Origin: Candidatus Bathyarchaeota archaeon
GTDB taxonomy: Archaea > Thermoproteota > Bathyarchaeia > Bathyarchaeales > Bathycorpusculaceae
Length of the DNA: 64,000 nucleotides
Assembly (NCBI GenBank): GCA_026014485.1
Contig: JAOZIE010000014.1
Span: forward strand, 893 to 64,892
Direction: 5' to 3'
In this document: positions 43,661 to 52,682 of the stretch, in pieces
Layout: every line of letters starts with the position of its first letter
Numbering within the stretch: the first letter of the stretch is position 1
Position numbers and translations under genes: made by a program
Notes under the pieces: generated by a model
Database searches by the model: none
Seen by the model: the letters and a program-made list of their open reading frames with translations, nothing else
Told to the model about the DNA's origin: nothing

Positions 43661-43718
43661 CGCATATTGACATCATGTTAACAATGTATAAGACAGTTCT
43701 ATGCATCTCAGTGATGTT

Positions 43719-43723
43719 GGAGG
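43719..43723 (+). promoter_or_regulatory. Ribosome binding site deciding the cdvB1 start
   Basis: GGAGG seven bases before TTG at 43731. It favours that codon over the in-frame ATG at 43701, which has no such box. Confidence 0.6.
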
Positions 43724-43730
43724 AATAGAA

Positions 43731-44396
43731 TTGTCCGAAAGGTTCGCTAAAAAATGGGAAAGTAAACGAGAAGAAACTCCATTTACCAATCGCATAAAAG
43801 ACGCTGTTAAGCCGCCAGGTCCACTAAAGCCACGGTTAGACTTCGCAGTCAGACGCATAGAACTTCAAGTTCAGAAACTTGACCAAGCCACAGATCGATT
43901 CAGCCAAAGAGACAGAGCCATCTTCGCCAGAATAGTTGATGCCTACACAAAGCATGACACCGCTCGCGCAAACGTTTTCGCTAACGAACTGGCTGAAGTC
44001 CGTAAAATGTCAAAACTGATCATAAACGCCAAACTTGCTCTCGAACAAATAACATTAAGATTACGAACAGTATCAGAATTAGGCGACGTAGTCTCCACTC
44101 TGGGTCCAGCAGTGGGCGTCCTACGATCGGTCAGATCAGGATTAGTCAGTGTTTTCCCCGAAGCAGAAAATGAACTGGGCGAAATAGGCAACATGCTAAG
44201 TGGAATCATGATTGAAGCCGGTCAAGGCTCGGGCATGACCCTTAACTTCGACAACGTAAACGAAGACGCATCCAAGATACTCGCTGAAGCGGCAACCGTT
44301 GCTGAACAGAAGATCAAAGACCGATTCCCTGATCTACCGCCAGGCATGCCAGCATCTCCCACGTCGCAGACTGAGCAATCAACGCAAGGATTCTAA
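43731..44396 (+). CDS. cdvB: CdvB/ESCRT-III (Snf7-family) protein, short form
   Basis: About 221 residues from TTG at 43731. The Snf7 core shows RRIELQVQKLDQATDRFSQRD, NELAEVRKMSKLIINAKLALEQITLRL and a long helical middle. The tail is short and proline-rich (DRFPDLPPGMP), possibly a MIM2-like contact for the CdvC MIT domain, and it lacks the C-terminal winged helix seen in the second copy. ESCRT-III proteins polymerise at membranes and cut them during cell division. It precedes cdvA in the same operon, an unusual place. Confidence 0.85.
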   Translation: MSERFAKKWESKREETPFTNRIKDAVKPPGPLKPRLDFAVRRIELQVQKLDQATDRFSQRDRAIFARIVDAYTKHDTARANVFANELAEVRKMSKLIINAKLALEQITLRLRTVSELGDVVSTLGPAVGVLRSVRSGLVSVFPEAENELGEIGNMLSGIMIEAGQGSGMTLNFDNVNEDASKILAEAATVAEQKIKDRFPDLPPGMPASPTSQTEQSTQGF

Positions 44397-44413
44397 ACGG
44401 AGGAGCATAAAAC

Positions 44414-45163
44414 ATGTCACAACCCCTCTCCAATCTTTTTCTTTCTATTGGCCGACCAGTGAGAGACGAATACGGACGTTTAGTTGGGAGAATAATCTCT
44501 TTCGCCACCAGCCCCAGCGGCAAATTTGAAGCTGCATTTATTGAGCAAAGTGATGGCAGATTCTCAAAGCAGCCCATGGAATTTCTCGTATTCAATGGTG
44601 CTGATGTCACATTAATCTCACGGATTAAATCCAAAGCTACCGTCTTCTGTGACCAGATTCCCTTCATATGGCGCAAAGACAAAGCCTTAAGAGACTTGGT
44701 TGAAAAACGGAAAATCCCGCCGAGTCTATACCAAGAACTTCACAATAACTTCGCCACGGTTCTTAGCCAGCTCCGCAAAGACGCCCAAGTACTCATAGAT
44801 GAGTGCGCTCAGGGAGTTACGCGTTGCGAAGAAGAGGTAACCGCCCTAAGCTACGGTGTTCTCCACTTGGAACTGGAGCATGAGATAGGCAAAATCGGTG
44901 ACGACGCGTACCGAGCAGCTTTTGCTCAGTTGCAAGAGACCCTCAGACGCACAACCTCCGAAAAAGCCGATTTGGAAAGCGTGAAAACAAAGCTCTCCAA
45001 CATACTCCTAGGAGAAACTCCGCCGGCTGTTGAGCCTCCAAAGGTACCTGAGCAGAAAACCAAGGTCTATCCGGAAAAGGCGCCTGAACCTGCTGCTGCT
45101 TCTGACCTCCCCGAACCTCCTGTTGTAGTTTACGTGAAAGAAGTCGGAAAGGCTGGAATTTAG
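44414..45163 (+). CDS. cdvA: CdvA-like cell division protein
   Basis: A 249-residue protein with an N-terminal PRC-barrel-like domain (IGRPVRDEYGRLVGRIISFATSP), a coiled coil (about 95-195) and a C-terminal proline-rich linker ending in PEPPVVVYVKEVGKAGI. CdvA binds membranes and recruits CdvB through a short C-terminal peptide, which this tail could be. ATG behind GGAGGAG. It sits between two cdvB paralogues. Confidence 0.8.
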   Translation: MSQPLSNLFLSIGRPVRDEYGRLVGRIISFATSPSGKFEAAFIEQSDGRFSKQPMEFLVFNGADVTLISRIKSKATVFCDQIPFIWRKDKALRDLVEKRKIPPSLYQELHNNFATVLSQLRKDAQVLIDECAQGVTRCEEEVTALSYGVLHLELEHEIGKIGDDAYRAAFAQLQETLRRTTSEKADLESVKTKLSNILLGETPPAVEPPKVPEQKTKVYPEKAPEPAAASDLPEPPVVVYVKEVGKAGI

Positions 45164-45194
45164 ACTATAGCAGATAGGACAAGGTAGCCAGGTC

Positions 45195-45201
45195 GGAGGG
45201 G
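45195..45201 (+). promoter_or_regulatory. Ribosome binding site before a non-standard start
   Basis: GGAGGGG followed by six A residues and then GTT in the cdvB frame. The neighbouring cdvC gene has the same layout, GAGGGG plus six bases, with ATG at that place. It is the only ribosome binding site for the second cdvB gene. Confidence 0.55.
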
Positions 45202-45207
45202 AAAAAA

Positions 45208-46119
45208 GTTAAAGTCTTAGGCAGCCGCAGTGCTCCTCCACCTGTTAAAGAACTAGCAACCAAATCCATCTACACGCTCAAGATTCAGCAGAACAAGCTG
45301 GAGCAGGCAAGCTACCGCCTGAAAGAGCGTGACAAAATTCTTTTTGAAACCTGCATGGGCGCGTTGAAGAAGAACAACAAGGAACGCGCTGCAGTTTGCG
45401 CTAACGAAATCGCTGAAGTTCGCAAGCTCCTCAAGTTTCTCTATAACGTTCAGTTAGCCATTGAGCGGGTTGTGCTAAGGCTTGAGACCATTAGAGAACT
45501 CAGCGAGATAGTTGTAGACCTAAAGCCTGCGTTGAAGCTGCTGCAAAACGTGTCACAGGAGCTCTTCCAGGTTTTGCCTGATGTCTCTGCGGAACTTAAC
45601 ACCGTCCAAACAACGATAAGCGAAACGTTGTATGCCACAAAAGTCACCTCTGATGCTGACGCGGTGATTCCTGTGGGTAACAAGACGGTGGGCGGAGAAG
45701 AAATCCTTCAGGAAGTTTCTAACTTCTTGGAGCAGAAGATATCTGAAACCCTCCCCGAACCCCCAATTTCTGCGCCTCAGGCTCCTGTGCGGCAGAAAGC
45801 GCCTCCAGTACGGGAGCTTGTTGCGCTGTCCGCTTCCAACTCGCAGGTTACGGGGCATAAGTCCGTGGAGGAATCTGGTCGTGCTCCCGCGCAAGCAACG
45901 TTTTCCTACAGGAAACAGGAAATCAAGGAGATTTCTTTGAAAGTCCAAAAGCCCTCAATTGAGGATTTGCTGTTGGAGTACGTCAGGAAGAGTAACGGTG
46001 AAATAGACCTTACACGTTGTTCCAATGAGTTAAACACTTCAAACAGGGAAATTGAAGAGGCTCTTGAAAGCTTAGGCAGCAAGGGCAAAATCAAAATTGA
46101 ATTAAAATCGCCAGAGTAA
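45208..46119 (+). CDS. cdvB: CdvB/ESCRT-III protein, long form with winged-helix tail
   Basis: The coding frame is open from the stop at 45175 to 46119 and clearly codes for the Snf7 start (KELATKSIYTLKIQQNKLEQ) before the first ATG at 45355. No ATG, GTG or TTG lies in between. GTT at 45208 stands where the ribosome binding site predicts the start, giving about 303 residues. The Snf7 core is followed by a proline-rich segment (PPISAPQAPV, possible MIM2) and a C-terminal winged helix (PSIEDLLLEYVRKSNGEIDL, IEEALESLGSKGKI), as in Sulfolobus CdvB, where this part binds CdvA. Confidence 0.85.
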   Translation, partial: VKVLGSRSAPPPVKELATKSIYTLKIQQNKLEQASYRLKERDKILFETCMGALKKNNKERAAVCANEIAEVRKLLKFLYNVQLAIERVVLRLETIRELSEIVVDLKPALKLLQNVSQELFQVLPDVSAELNTVQTTISETLYATKVTSDADAVIPVGNKTVGGEEILQEVSNFLEQKISETLPEPPISAPQAPVRQKAPPVRELVALSASNSQVTGHKSVEESGRAPAQATFSYRKQEIKEISLKVQKPSIEDLLLEYVRKSNGEIDLTRCSNELNTSNREIEEALESLGSKGKIKIELKSPE

Positions 46120-46143
46120 AGACTAAACTGAGAGGGGAAAACC

Positions 46144-47319
46144 ATGAGTGCTTCACAAGAACTTGAGAGAGCGGCAACCGCTTACGCATTAGACGCTGTG
46201 AAAATGGATAAGCAAGGCAACAAGGGCAGAGCTATAACTCTGTACCAGAAGGCCATTGAGAGTTTGCTGCAGCTTGTCCAGCTTTACCCAGAATACGGCT
46301 TAAACAAGGTTTACGTGCAGAGAGCCATCGCGTATCAGGAACGCATCAAAGCTCTGCAGGGCTCCGTGTCACCTCAGGATGTGCGTCACGAAATGGAACG
46401 CACAGCAGAAGAAAGCGGCACCGAAAGAACCACACCTGAAGGCAAAGCCGAAGGCGAAGAACTCATCGTCACCGAGAAGCCGCATGTCACGTGGGCTGAA
46501 GTGGTCGGTTTAGAAACCGCCAAAAAAGCCGTGAAAGAAGCAATCGTTTACCCCGTGCAGCGCCCCGATTTGTTTCCGCTGGGTTGGCCCCGAGGCATTT
46601 TACTTTTTGGTCCTCCTGGCTGCGGTAAAACTTTGTTGGCTGCGGCAGTTGCCACGGAGATTGACGCGAACTTTTACAGCATCGATGCTGCTTCAATTAT
46701 GAGTAAGTGGCTTGGGGAGGCTGAGCAGAATGTGGCTAAGCTTTTCAATTCAGCACGCAAATCCTCCAACGAAGGCAAACCCGCCATCGTGTTCGTGGAT
46801 GAATTGGATTCCTTGATGGGTACACATTCAAATGAGGTCGGCGGGGAAATCCGCGTGAAGAACCAGTTCCTCAAGGAGATGGACGGCATCATGGACAAGG
46901 GCAAGGCGCTGCACGTTTACGTCATCGGCGCAACGAACAAGCCTTGGGATTTGGATTGGGCTTTCATCCGCAGGTTCCAGAAGCGTATTTTGGTTCCGCT
47001 GCCTGACCATAACACCCGCCTAAACATGCTCAAGCACTATACGGGTAACTTGCAGATTGAACAGGATGTGGATTTGCATGAGTTGGCAAGGCTCAGCGAG
47101 GGCTTCTCTGGCAGCGATATCCGAGATGTTTGCCAGTCCGCGCAGCTTTCGCTCATCGGCGAGTTCTTCGAGTCAGGCAAAGCCATGGATAGAGCAGCTA
47201 AACCTCGAGCTTTGAATATGCTTGATTTCAGGAACATATTCGACGCCCGAAAGCCAAGCGTGTCACTGGATATGCTTTCACTATATAACCGATGGTTCGA
47301 AGCTTTCAAAGCACTTTAG
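46144..47319 (+). CDS. cdvC: CdvC/Vps4-type AAA+ ATPase
   Basis: A 391-residue protein. An N-terminal MIT domain (about residues 1-75, ALDAVKMDKQGNKGRAITLYQKAIESLL) is followed by an AAA+ module with Walker A GPPGCGKT near 156-163, Walker B IVFVDELD near 214-221 and a Vps4-type arginine-finger region. The Walker B motif has DELD rather than the common DEID. CdvC disassembles CdvB polymers during division; the MIT domain would bind the proline-rich tails of the two CdvB proteins. ATG behind GAGGGG. Last gene of the cluster. Confidence 0.95.
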   Translation: MSASQELERAATAYALDAVKMDKQGNKGRAITLYQKAIESLLQLVQLYPEYGLNKVYVQRAIAYQERIKALQGSVSPQDVRHEMERTAEESGTERTTPEGKAEGEELIVTEKPHVTWAEVVGLETAKKAVKEAIVYPVQRPDLFPLGWPRGILLFGPPGCGKTLLAAAVATEIDANFYSIDAASIMSKWLGEAEQNVAKLFNSARKSSNEGKPAIVFVDELDSLMGTHSNEVGGEIRVKNQFLKEMDGIMDKGKALHVYVIGATNKPWDLDWAFIRRFQKRILVPLPDHNTRLNMLKHYTGNLQIEQDVDLHELARLSEGFSGSDIRDVCQSAQLSLIGEFFESGKAMDRAAKPRALNMLDFRNIFDARKPSVSLDMLSLYNRWFEAFKAL

Positions 47320-47513
47320 GAGCGTTAGAGGGGACAAACCAAAACCGACAGGCAGGTTGGGTGGAAAGGTTTGGGGGACCTCACATTTTTGCACGCTCTC
47401 CCTTTTCTCCCCTACAAAACATCCCCAAACCCCACAACCCAACAACCTGCCAAAAATTGTTGAAAAACAACTGGCTGTTCAGATTTTTCTGTTGTCTTAG
47501 TTGCTGGTTTTGG

Positions 47514-48062
47514 TTAGCTGCTGTTTTCTGTTTTCGGTTTTAAGGCTTCTTTTTCGACCAACTCTGCCAAATCCTGCGGGTTTGTTAGGGCATTCACGTA
47601 GGGGACTGCTGGCTTGAGGTTTTGGGGGTTGTAGGGTCCGCTAAAGGCGATGATGGGCTGGTAGGCTTTGAGTGCGTACTCGGCTTCTTGCCTGCTTTTG
47701 GTGACGGCTATTTTTGGGATATCCAGTCTTTGGCCGACTTCCTGCTTTAAGCCCTCCACAAGGACAACCTCGTTTCCAGCGCATTTTTCTATGAGTTGGT
47801 CAAATCGGACGGTTTCTATCGGGGTTTTTTCTATGGTGGCGATTTCGTTGGCTGAGACCGCTATGACTGTTTTGGCTCCGTGCGCTGCGTAGCGGTACGT
47901 GTCTTTGCCGGGTGTGTCGATGGTGAAGTTTTCTTTTTCAGGAACATGTTTTACGGCTGCGACGCGGTAGCCTCGTTTAGTGAGTTGGGCGATGAGGCTT
48001 TCTGTGGTGGTGGTTTTGCCCGATTTTTTGGTGCCGATGACGGAGATGACTTTGGGCTTCAA
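47514..48062 (-). CDS. mobB: Molybdopterin-guanine dinucleotide biosynthesis protein MobB (copy 1)
   Basis: A 182-residue P-loop protein. Walker A GTKKSGKTTTTE at residues 9-20, TPGKDTYRYAAHGAKTVIAVS and VVLVEGLKQEV are all MobB hallmarks. MobB binds GTP and assists MobA in attaching GMP to molybdopterin. Its start overlaps the end of the upstream winged-helix gene by four bases, linking the two. One of three MobB-type genes in the window. Confidence 0.9.
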   Translation of the reverse strand: MKPKVISVIGTKKSGKTTTTESLIAQLTKRGYRVAAVKHVPEKENFTIDTPGKDTYRYAAHGAKTVIAVSANEIATIEKTPIETVRFDQLIEKCAGNEVVLVEGLKQEVGQRLDIPKIAVTKSRQEAEYALKAYQPIIAFSGPYNPQNLKPAVPYVNALTNPQDLAELVEKEALKPKTENSS

Positions 48063-48541
48063 GATTCCATTTCTTCCCTGAATATGTCCTCAAACATCTT
48101 TTTGTCTATGTGAAGTTCCTCGGCTAAGCCCTTGACCATCTTGACGTAGATGCGGAACAGGTTCTGCATGATTTCAGCTTTTTCCTCTTCGCTGATTTGC
48201 TCCTCATCCGCCATGAGCAACGCAAACCATTTGCCCAAATCCGTAAGCTGGTAGGCTTTGACCCAGATGATTCTGCCTTCCTTCTCGTTTTTCTCCATGG
48301 CTTCGTCTAACACGCGGAGTTTGGTGAGGGTTTTGAGGTTTTCGATGATGGTTTTGTTTGAGAAGTTGAGCTTTCTGACAAGGTCTTTTTGGTAGATGCT
48401 TTTGGCTACACCCTGCTCCAACGCGAACTTGAGCAGGTCAACTGCGGCCTTGCTGCCGAAGATGGCGCTGAGAACCTTATTTTTTTCCTCCCCTGGAAGA
48501 AAAACTACATACGGATATAACTCTTCGTTCATACAATGCAC
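48059..48541 (-). CDS. Winged-helix regulator upstream of mobB
   Basis: A 160-residue protein with a GTG start at a good distance from GAGGGGG. A winged helix at about residues 25-95 (SAIFGSKAAVDLLKFALEQG, LVRKLNFSNKTIIENLKTLTKLRVLDE) of the ArsR/TrmB type is followed by a helical C-terminal part rich in Glu and Met. It probably controls its own operon with mobB. No metal-binding cysteines are seen. Confidence 0.75.
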   Translation of the reverse strand: MHCMNEELYPYVVFLPGEEKNKVLSAIFGSKAAVDLLKFALEQGVAKSIYQKDLVRKLNFSNKTIIENLKTLTKLRVLDEAMEKNEKEGRIIWVKAYQLTDLGKWFALLMADEEQISEEEKAEIMQNLFRIYVKMVKGLAEELHIDKKMFEDIFREEMES

Positions 48542-48616
48542 TGTTACCCCCTCTGCATTGCTTGAGCTTTTAAGAATTGTGGAGTTTCCAGCTCCAATGA
48601 ACGATTAAAACGGCTA

Positions 48617-49303
48617 CTACTGGACCCAGTGGATAACCGCCGTCAACACAACCGCCGCTGAAACCACAATCACGAAAAACAGCAGGATGAGGTTTGTGCC
48701 GCTAAGGAAAGGTTGATTATCTGATAGGGATGGAGGCAGTGAAGAAGGCGTTAGGGGTGAGAATGATGAAGCAGAAGGTGTTTGCATCTGGGCAACGGTA
48801 AATGAGCGTGACTGGGATGTGGACGTTCGGTTTGTGGTCAAATACCCGAGGTACCCTCCAATATAGTAATTTACTGTGAAGTTGGCGGTTACTGTAACAA
48901 CATGAGTGCCCACCGATAGGTTGCCAAGAACCAGAGAATAATCCAAACTCTTGGGTAACTCATCCCCAATGTTTTTCATATGCTCGGTATAGAGGACGGT
49001 CTGGTTTTCGTCCAAGGCGTAAGTGACTTTGTCTATCCATCCGGCGTTTATTCTCCAGCCTTCCGGCGTTAGATGCACCCAAGAGTCGGGTCTGACGACG
49101 GAGAAGTTTAGGTTGATTTCGTTATTGTAAGTGGAGTCTGAAGCGGGTGAGTAGACCGTTATGGTGGGCTGGTCCGTGATTGGTTCCCCCGGGAAAGGAA
49201 CCCAATTGGCTTCTGCCATTTCCACAAACTGCAATTCCGCTAACATAAAAAGAAGCGCCGCGATAGTCATTACTTCGATAACTGTTTTGCTCATAATTCG
49301 CAT
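48617..49303 (-). CDS. Anchored extracellular Ig-like protein
   Basis: A 228-residue protein from the ATG at 49303 (or 49294). Signal peptide, one beta-sandwich domain (ITVYSPASDSTYNNEINLNFSV... LSVGTHVVTVTANFTV), a Ser/Pro linker and a C-terminal membrane segment (LILLFFVIVVSAAVVLTAVI). The domain aligns with the first domain of the surface protein encoded at 37559-38641, including a YxLxxN motif and the L-SxGxHVxxVT end. The palindrome of element B lies 40 bases upstream. Confidence 0.75.
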   Translation of the reverse strand: MRIMSKTVIEVMTIAALLFMLAELQFVEMAEANWVPFPGEPITDQPTITVYSPASDSTYNNEINLNFSVVRPDSWVHLTPEGWRINAGWIDKVTYALDENQTVLYTEHMKNIGDELPKSLDYSLVLGNLSVGTHVVTVTANFTVNYYIGGYLGYLTTNRTSTSQSRSFTVAQMQTPSASSFSPLTPSSLPPSLSDNQPFLSGTNLILLFFVIVVSAAVVLTAVIHWVQ

Positions 49304-49342
49304 CGTTTGCTACGATGATTTTCTATACCTAAAAAGCCTTTT

Positions 49343-49358
49343 GTCAAGAATTCTTGAC
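49343..49358. promoter_or_regulatory. Operator-like palindrome (element B, copy 2)
   Basis: GTCAAGAATTCTTGAC, a perfect 16-base palindrome 40 bases before the ATG at 49303. The flanks AAAGCCTTTTG and TAACC repeat those of 25837-25852, upstream of Kelch 2. Confidence 0.6.
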
Positions 49359-49455
49359 TAACCCTTTTTCTTTTTTTGGTTCTTGGGACCCAATTCATGA
49401 TGGTGCTCTGTGCAATAGCTTTTTTAATCCTAGCTTTGTCTTCTTAACGCGGTGC

Positions 49456-50490
49456 ATTAAAACGGCTTCCACAGTAGATTGGATTCCACGTGACGGAGAC
49501 ACCTTCGTTACTGTAGAAGGTTTCATAATGAATACTATGGGATATGAGCATCCCGGCGGTAGAGTTTTTGCGTTTCTCAAGTATATCCCCGCGGAGTATC
49601 AGGAGCTTTTCCATGTGGAGATGCTTGAGCGCACATGGCAGTTTGGCGGCAAAAAGCTGTTTCGCGCCGAGAAACTCTACACCGCCGCAAACTACCAGAG
49701 CTTCATTGAAACTTTCCGCAAGAACTTCCCTGATTACATTTATTTCTGTCCGTTCCGCAACAAGGAACTCATCAGCGCGCCCATAAGCCGCATTGACCAA
49801 GTGTTTGTTCCCAAAGACTGCCTCCAAAGAATCCTCCAACTACCCAAATACGACAACATTCAGGCGATAGCCGTGGAACTCATACAGATGCTGAGCAAGG
49901 AGTCAGGCGTCCACCTCAGCCACTTTGGCATGCATGGCTCCATCGCGCTTGACATGCACAGCGAAGAAAGCGACATAGACTTCGTTGTCTACGGGTCAGG
50001 CAACTTCCGCGTCGTCGAAGAAGCCATCGAACGCCTCGTCAACGCGGGAACCCTGCGGTTCATTTTCGGCAACAAGCTGGACCGCGCCCGCAAATTCAAG
50101 GGCAAATACAAAGATAAAATCTGGATGTTCACCGCCGCCCGCCTGCCCCAAGAGGTAACTGAAAAGTACGGCGAATACCGCTTCGTCCCCGTGCAGCCTG
50201 TTAAGTTCCAGTGTGTCGTGGCAGATGACACCGAAGCGATTTTCCGCCCCGCCATCTACCGCATAAAAGATTACGCGCCCTCAGACGAAGCCTCCAAGCT
50301 TCCCGCAGAGCAAATTCCCAACCGTGTCCTGAGCAACATCGGCTGCTACCGCAACATAGCCCGCAGCGGCGACAAAATCAAAGTTTCAGGTGTGCTGGAG
50401 AAGGTGGAGTCCGTAAAAACTGGCGAGGCAACCTATCAAGTTGTGGTGGGAACCGCAACCACCGAGGATGAGCAGATATGGCCACTTTGA
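49456..50490 (+). CDS. Nucleotidyltransferase-domain protein (copy 1)
   Basis: Three-part protein: an N-terminal domain ([27 protein letters not shown]), a Pol beta-type nucleotidyltransferase core with [21 protein letters not shown] (GS and DxD motifs), and a C-terminal beta-rich, OB-like end ([16 protein letters not shown]). The start is unclear. By comparison with the two paralogues it should lie just before RDGDTF near 49486, but no ATG, GTG or TTG is there; ATT codons at 49456 and 49483 are in frame. The open frame reaches a TTG at 49354. Substrate unknown. It overlaps copy 2. Confidence 0.75.
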   Translation: MKTASTVDWIPRDGDTFVTVEGFIMNTMGYEHPGGRVFAFLKYIPAEYQELFHVEMLERTWQFGGKKLFRAEKLYTAANYQSFIETFRKNFPDYIYFCPFRNKELISAPISRIDQVFVPKDCLQRILQLPKYDNIQAIAVELIQMLSKESGVHLSHFGMHGSIALDMHSEESDIDFVVYGSGNFRVVEEAIERLVNAGTLRFIFGNKLDRARKFKGKYKDKIWMFTAARLPQEVTEKYGEYRFVPVQPVKFQCVVADDTEAIFRPAIYRIKDYAPSDEASKLPAEQIPNRVLSNIGCYRNIARSGDKIKVSGVLEKVESVKTGEATYQVVVGTATTEDEQIWPL

Positions 50491-51566
50491 AGCTGCGCGA
50501 CCGCGACGGCATAGTCACCAAGGAAGGCTTGATTTTCCGCGTCTTCGGCTACAGCCACCCCCGCGGCGCCTACATATGCGACGCTGAATACGCCTCCGCA
50601 GACATATTCCAATCCAGCGACCCCCGCGCACTAAGGAACGGCGGCACCAGCGGCAAAGTCTTCTACAAATTCTACGACGACGAAGGCTGGAAATTCGTCC
50701 ACAACAACTACTACCCCCAATACACCCTCATGCACAAGATGCTGGGCGTCAAAGTGGTAGGTATCAAAAAATCCGAAATCGCCGATGTGCGGCTGCCAAA
50801 ACGGCGGCTTAAAGCGTTAGTTTCAGATGAGCCTGCCGATTCCCTTATCGCAGCCACTTTGAGGGTGCTGGAGATTTCCCTAAAGTACTCTGGCTTGAAA
50901 GTGGATAACTTTGGTGTTTTTGGTTCTATGCTGCATGGATTCCATCACCCCGACTACTCTGACATTGACCTGCTGGTTTACGGCGGACAAGAAATCGCCA
51001 AGATGCGCGAGGTTTTAGGTGACTTGTACAGTGACGGGCTGTCAGGCTTCCGCAACGAATTTGCCACCTCCGCTGCTATGGCCGGCAAGAAATGGCGGTT
51101 CAAGCACTTCACCGTGAAAGAGTTCATGTGGCACCAGAAACGCAAACTTATCTATGGCTTATACGACGACCGAGGCAGCGGGCGAACCATAAAAGCCGAG
51201 TTTGAACCCGTCAAGGAATGGAGTGAAATCTCCAGTGAATACAACTCAGAAACAAAAATCGTGCATAAATCGTGGGTGCGCGTAAAAGCCCGTGTGACAG
51301 CGGATGTGGATGCGCCGTATATTCCGTCGGTTTACGGCATCGAACCCCTCGAAGTGCTAAAGGGTTCAAAGAAGGCGCTGGAAGCCGTGCGCGTGGTTTC
51401 GTACATGGAGGAGTTCCGTCTGCAAGCCCGCAAAGACGAAACCATAATCGTCGAAGGTACCCTTGAAGAAGTCACGTCGCCCAAAGGCAACTTCTACCAG
51501 ATAACCCTCACCTACTGCCCAAAATACTACGACCAGACGCTAAAAGTCGCTGACCTACGCCTTTAG
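50478..51566 (+). CDS. Nucleotidyltransferase-domain protein (copy 2)
   Basis: A 362-residue paralogue of the upstream gene product. The N-terminal domain has [19 protein letters not shown], the nucleotidyltransferase core [23 protein letters not shown] and the C-terminal OB-like end [13 protein letters not shown]. The ATG lies 12 bases before the stop of copy 1, so the two are co-translated. The GS and DxD motifs needed for two-metal catalysis are intact. Possible roles are RNA tailing or nucleotide transfer to a protein or small molecule. Confidence 0.8.
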   Translation: MATLKLRDRDGIVTKEGLIFRVFGYSHPRGAYICDAEYASADIFQSSDPRALRNGGTSGKVFYKFYDDEGWKFVHNNYYPQYTLMHKMLGVKVVGIKKSEIADVRLPKRRLKALVSDEPADSLIAATLRVLEISLKYSGLKVDNFGVFGSMLHGFHHPDYSDIDLLVYGGQEIAKMREVLGDLYSDGLSGFRNEFATSAAMAGKKWRFKHFTVKEFMWHQKRKLIYGLYDDRGSGRTIKAEFEPVKEWSEISSEYNSETKIVHKSWVRVKARVTADVDAPYIPSVYGIEPLEVLKGSKKALEAVRVVSYMEEFRLQARKDETIIVEGTLEEVTSPKGNFYQITLTYCPKYYDQTLKVADLRL

Positions 51567-52574
51567 CAGCGCCATGAAGTCTGCGGGTTGGTTGCCGATT
51601 ATGACACGGTGATAGCTGCGTTCTAGGCGTTTGTTTGTGACGCGCTCCACTTTGCCTTGAACTAGAATTTCTTCGCCGACTTTGGCTTGCTGGCAGAATC
51701 TGCCGCGAAAAGACGCAACCTCCCCAATTGAATCCAGTTTAGGTCCTTCCAGCACCTGCACGTTGCCGATTTGGTAGGTGCAGGGCGTGAACAGCGCTTC
51801 TGAATCATCCGTGACTGTGGCAGACAATTTGGCGTACCCCGCTTTCTCGTAGCAGACCTCCCCGTACTGCTCCGTGGTTTCGCTCCAGTTCTTCACGAAA
51901 CGCACAAAATAGTCGATGCCTTCGTACATGCCTTGGAAGGCTTTGCGGTTTTCGACTTTTTCGAAGTCCTCAAAACTCATGATGGTGTCTTTCGAACGGA
52001 AATCGAACAGCGCCTGCAGTTCGCCTCGGCTGTACGGTTTGAAGTGTGATGTCTGGGGTTTCTGGAGTTTCTGCATGGTGGCGTATGCTTTGCGGCAGTT
52101 TTCTGTGCCGTACACGAGGGGGTCGATGTCGCTTTGCAGCGTGAACAGCCCCGACATGACTGAGCCTGACACGCCGATGCTGCCCCACGGAATGCCTGAT
52201 GCCTCCTGCAACTCCTCCGCAAGCATCACCGCTTTCTGCTGTAGAGGCTGCCGCTTCTGAAGTGTGCGCAGTTCAGCCAAAGCCTCCACGGGGTCATAGC
52301 GTTTTGTGACTTCTTTTGTGGGGACTTCGCAGATGGTTTCTCCGAAAACGGGGTCAAAAACAATCAGATGCGGCGTTTTCTGCTGCAGGTACTTGAACCG
52401 TTCCGCGAGGTTGTAGATTTTACTATACGTGGTTCCGGGTTTGCCGCGGTTGCCTGTGGGGTCGGGGATGTATCTAGGGAACGCCACCACCTTGTCGGGT
52501 GGGTGCACTAAGCCTTTCACGTCGAATATGACGTTGTTGTCTGTCTGGATTAAGTCGCCTTCGCGGGCACGCAT
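51555..52574 (-). CDS. Nucleotidyltransferase-domain protein (copy 3)
   Basis: A 339-residue third member of the family on the opposite strand, convergent with copy 2 and overlapping it by 12 bases. N-terminal FDVKGLVHPPDKVVAFPRYIP, core SGSVMSGLFTLQSDIDPLVYG and end GEEILVQGKVERVTN align with the two plus-strand copies. The DID residues are kept. Starts at an ATG without a clear ribosome binding site. Confidence 0.8.
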   Translation of the reverse strand: MRAREGDLIQTDNNVIFDVKGLVHPPDKVVAFPRYIPDPTGNRGKPGTTYSKIYNLAERFKYLQQKTPHLIVFDPVFGETICEVPTKEVTKRYDPVEALAELRTLQKRQPLQQKAVMLAEELQEASGIPWGSIGVSGSVMSGLFTLQSDIDPLVYGTENCRKAYATMQKLQKPQTSHFKPYSRGELQALFDFRSKDTIMSFEDFEKVENRKAFQGMYEGIDYFVRFVKNWSETTEQYGEVCYEKAGYAKLSATVTDDSEALFTPCTYQIGNVQVLEGPKLDSIGEVASFRGRFCQQAKVGEEILVQGKVERVTNKRLERSYHRVIIGNQPADFMALLKA

Positions 52575-52682
52575 ACAGAATTCCCCTGTAACTGGGTTGT
52601 GTAGCCTGTTTTGGTTGTGTGTACCGTTTTACATAACGTTAATAAACCTTTTTTGAACCCTTTCCCATCAGGTGCCCCCTAC

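Noticed and set aside
51916-52260. Overlapping frames of about 110 codons within the third nucleotidyltransferase gene
   Set aside because: Antisense shadows of a gene with intact catalytic motifs.
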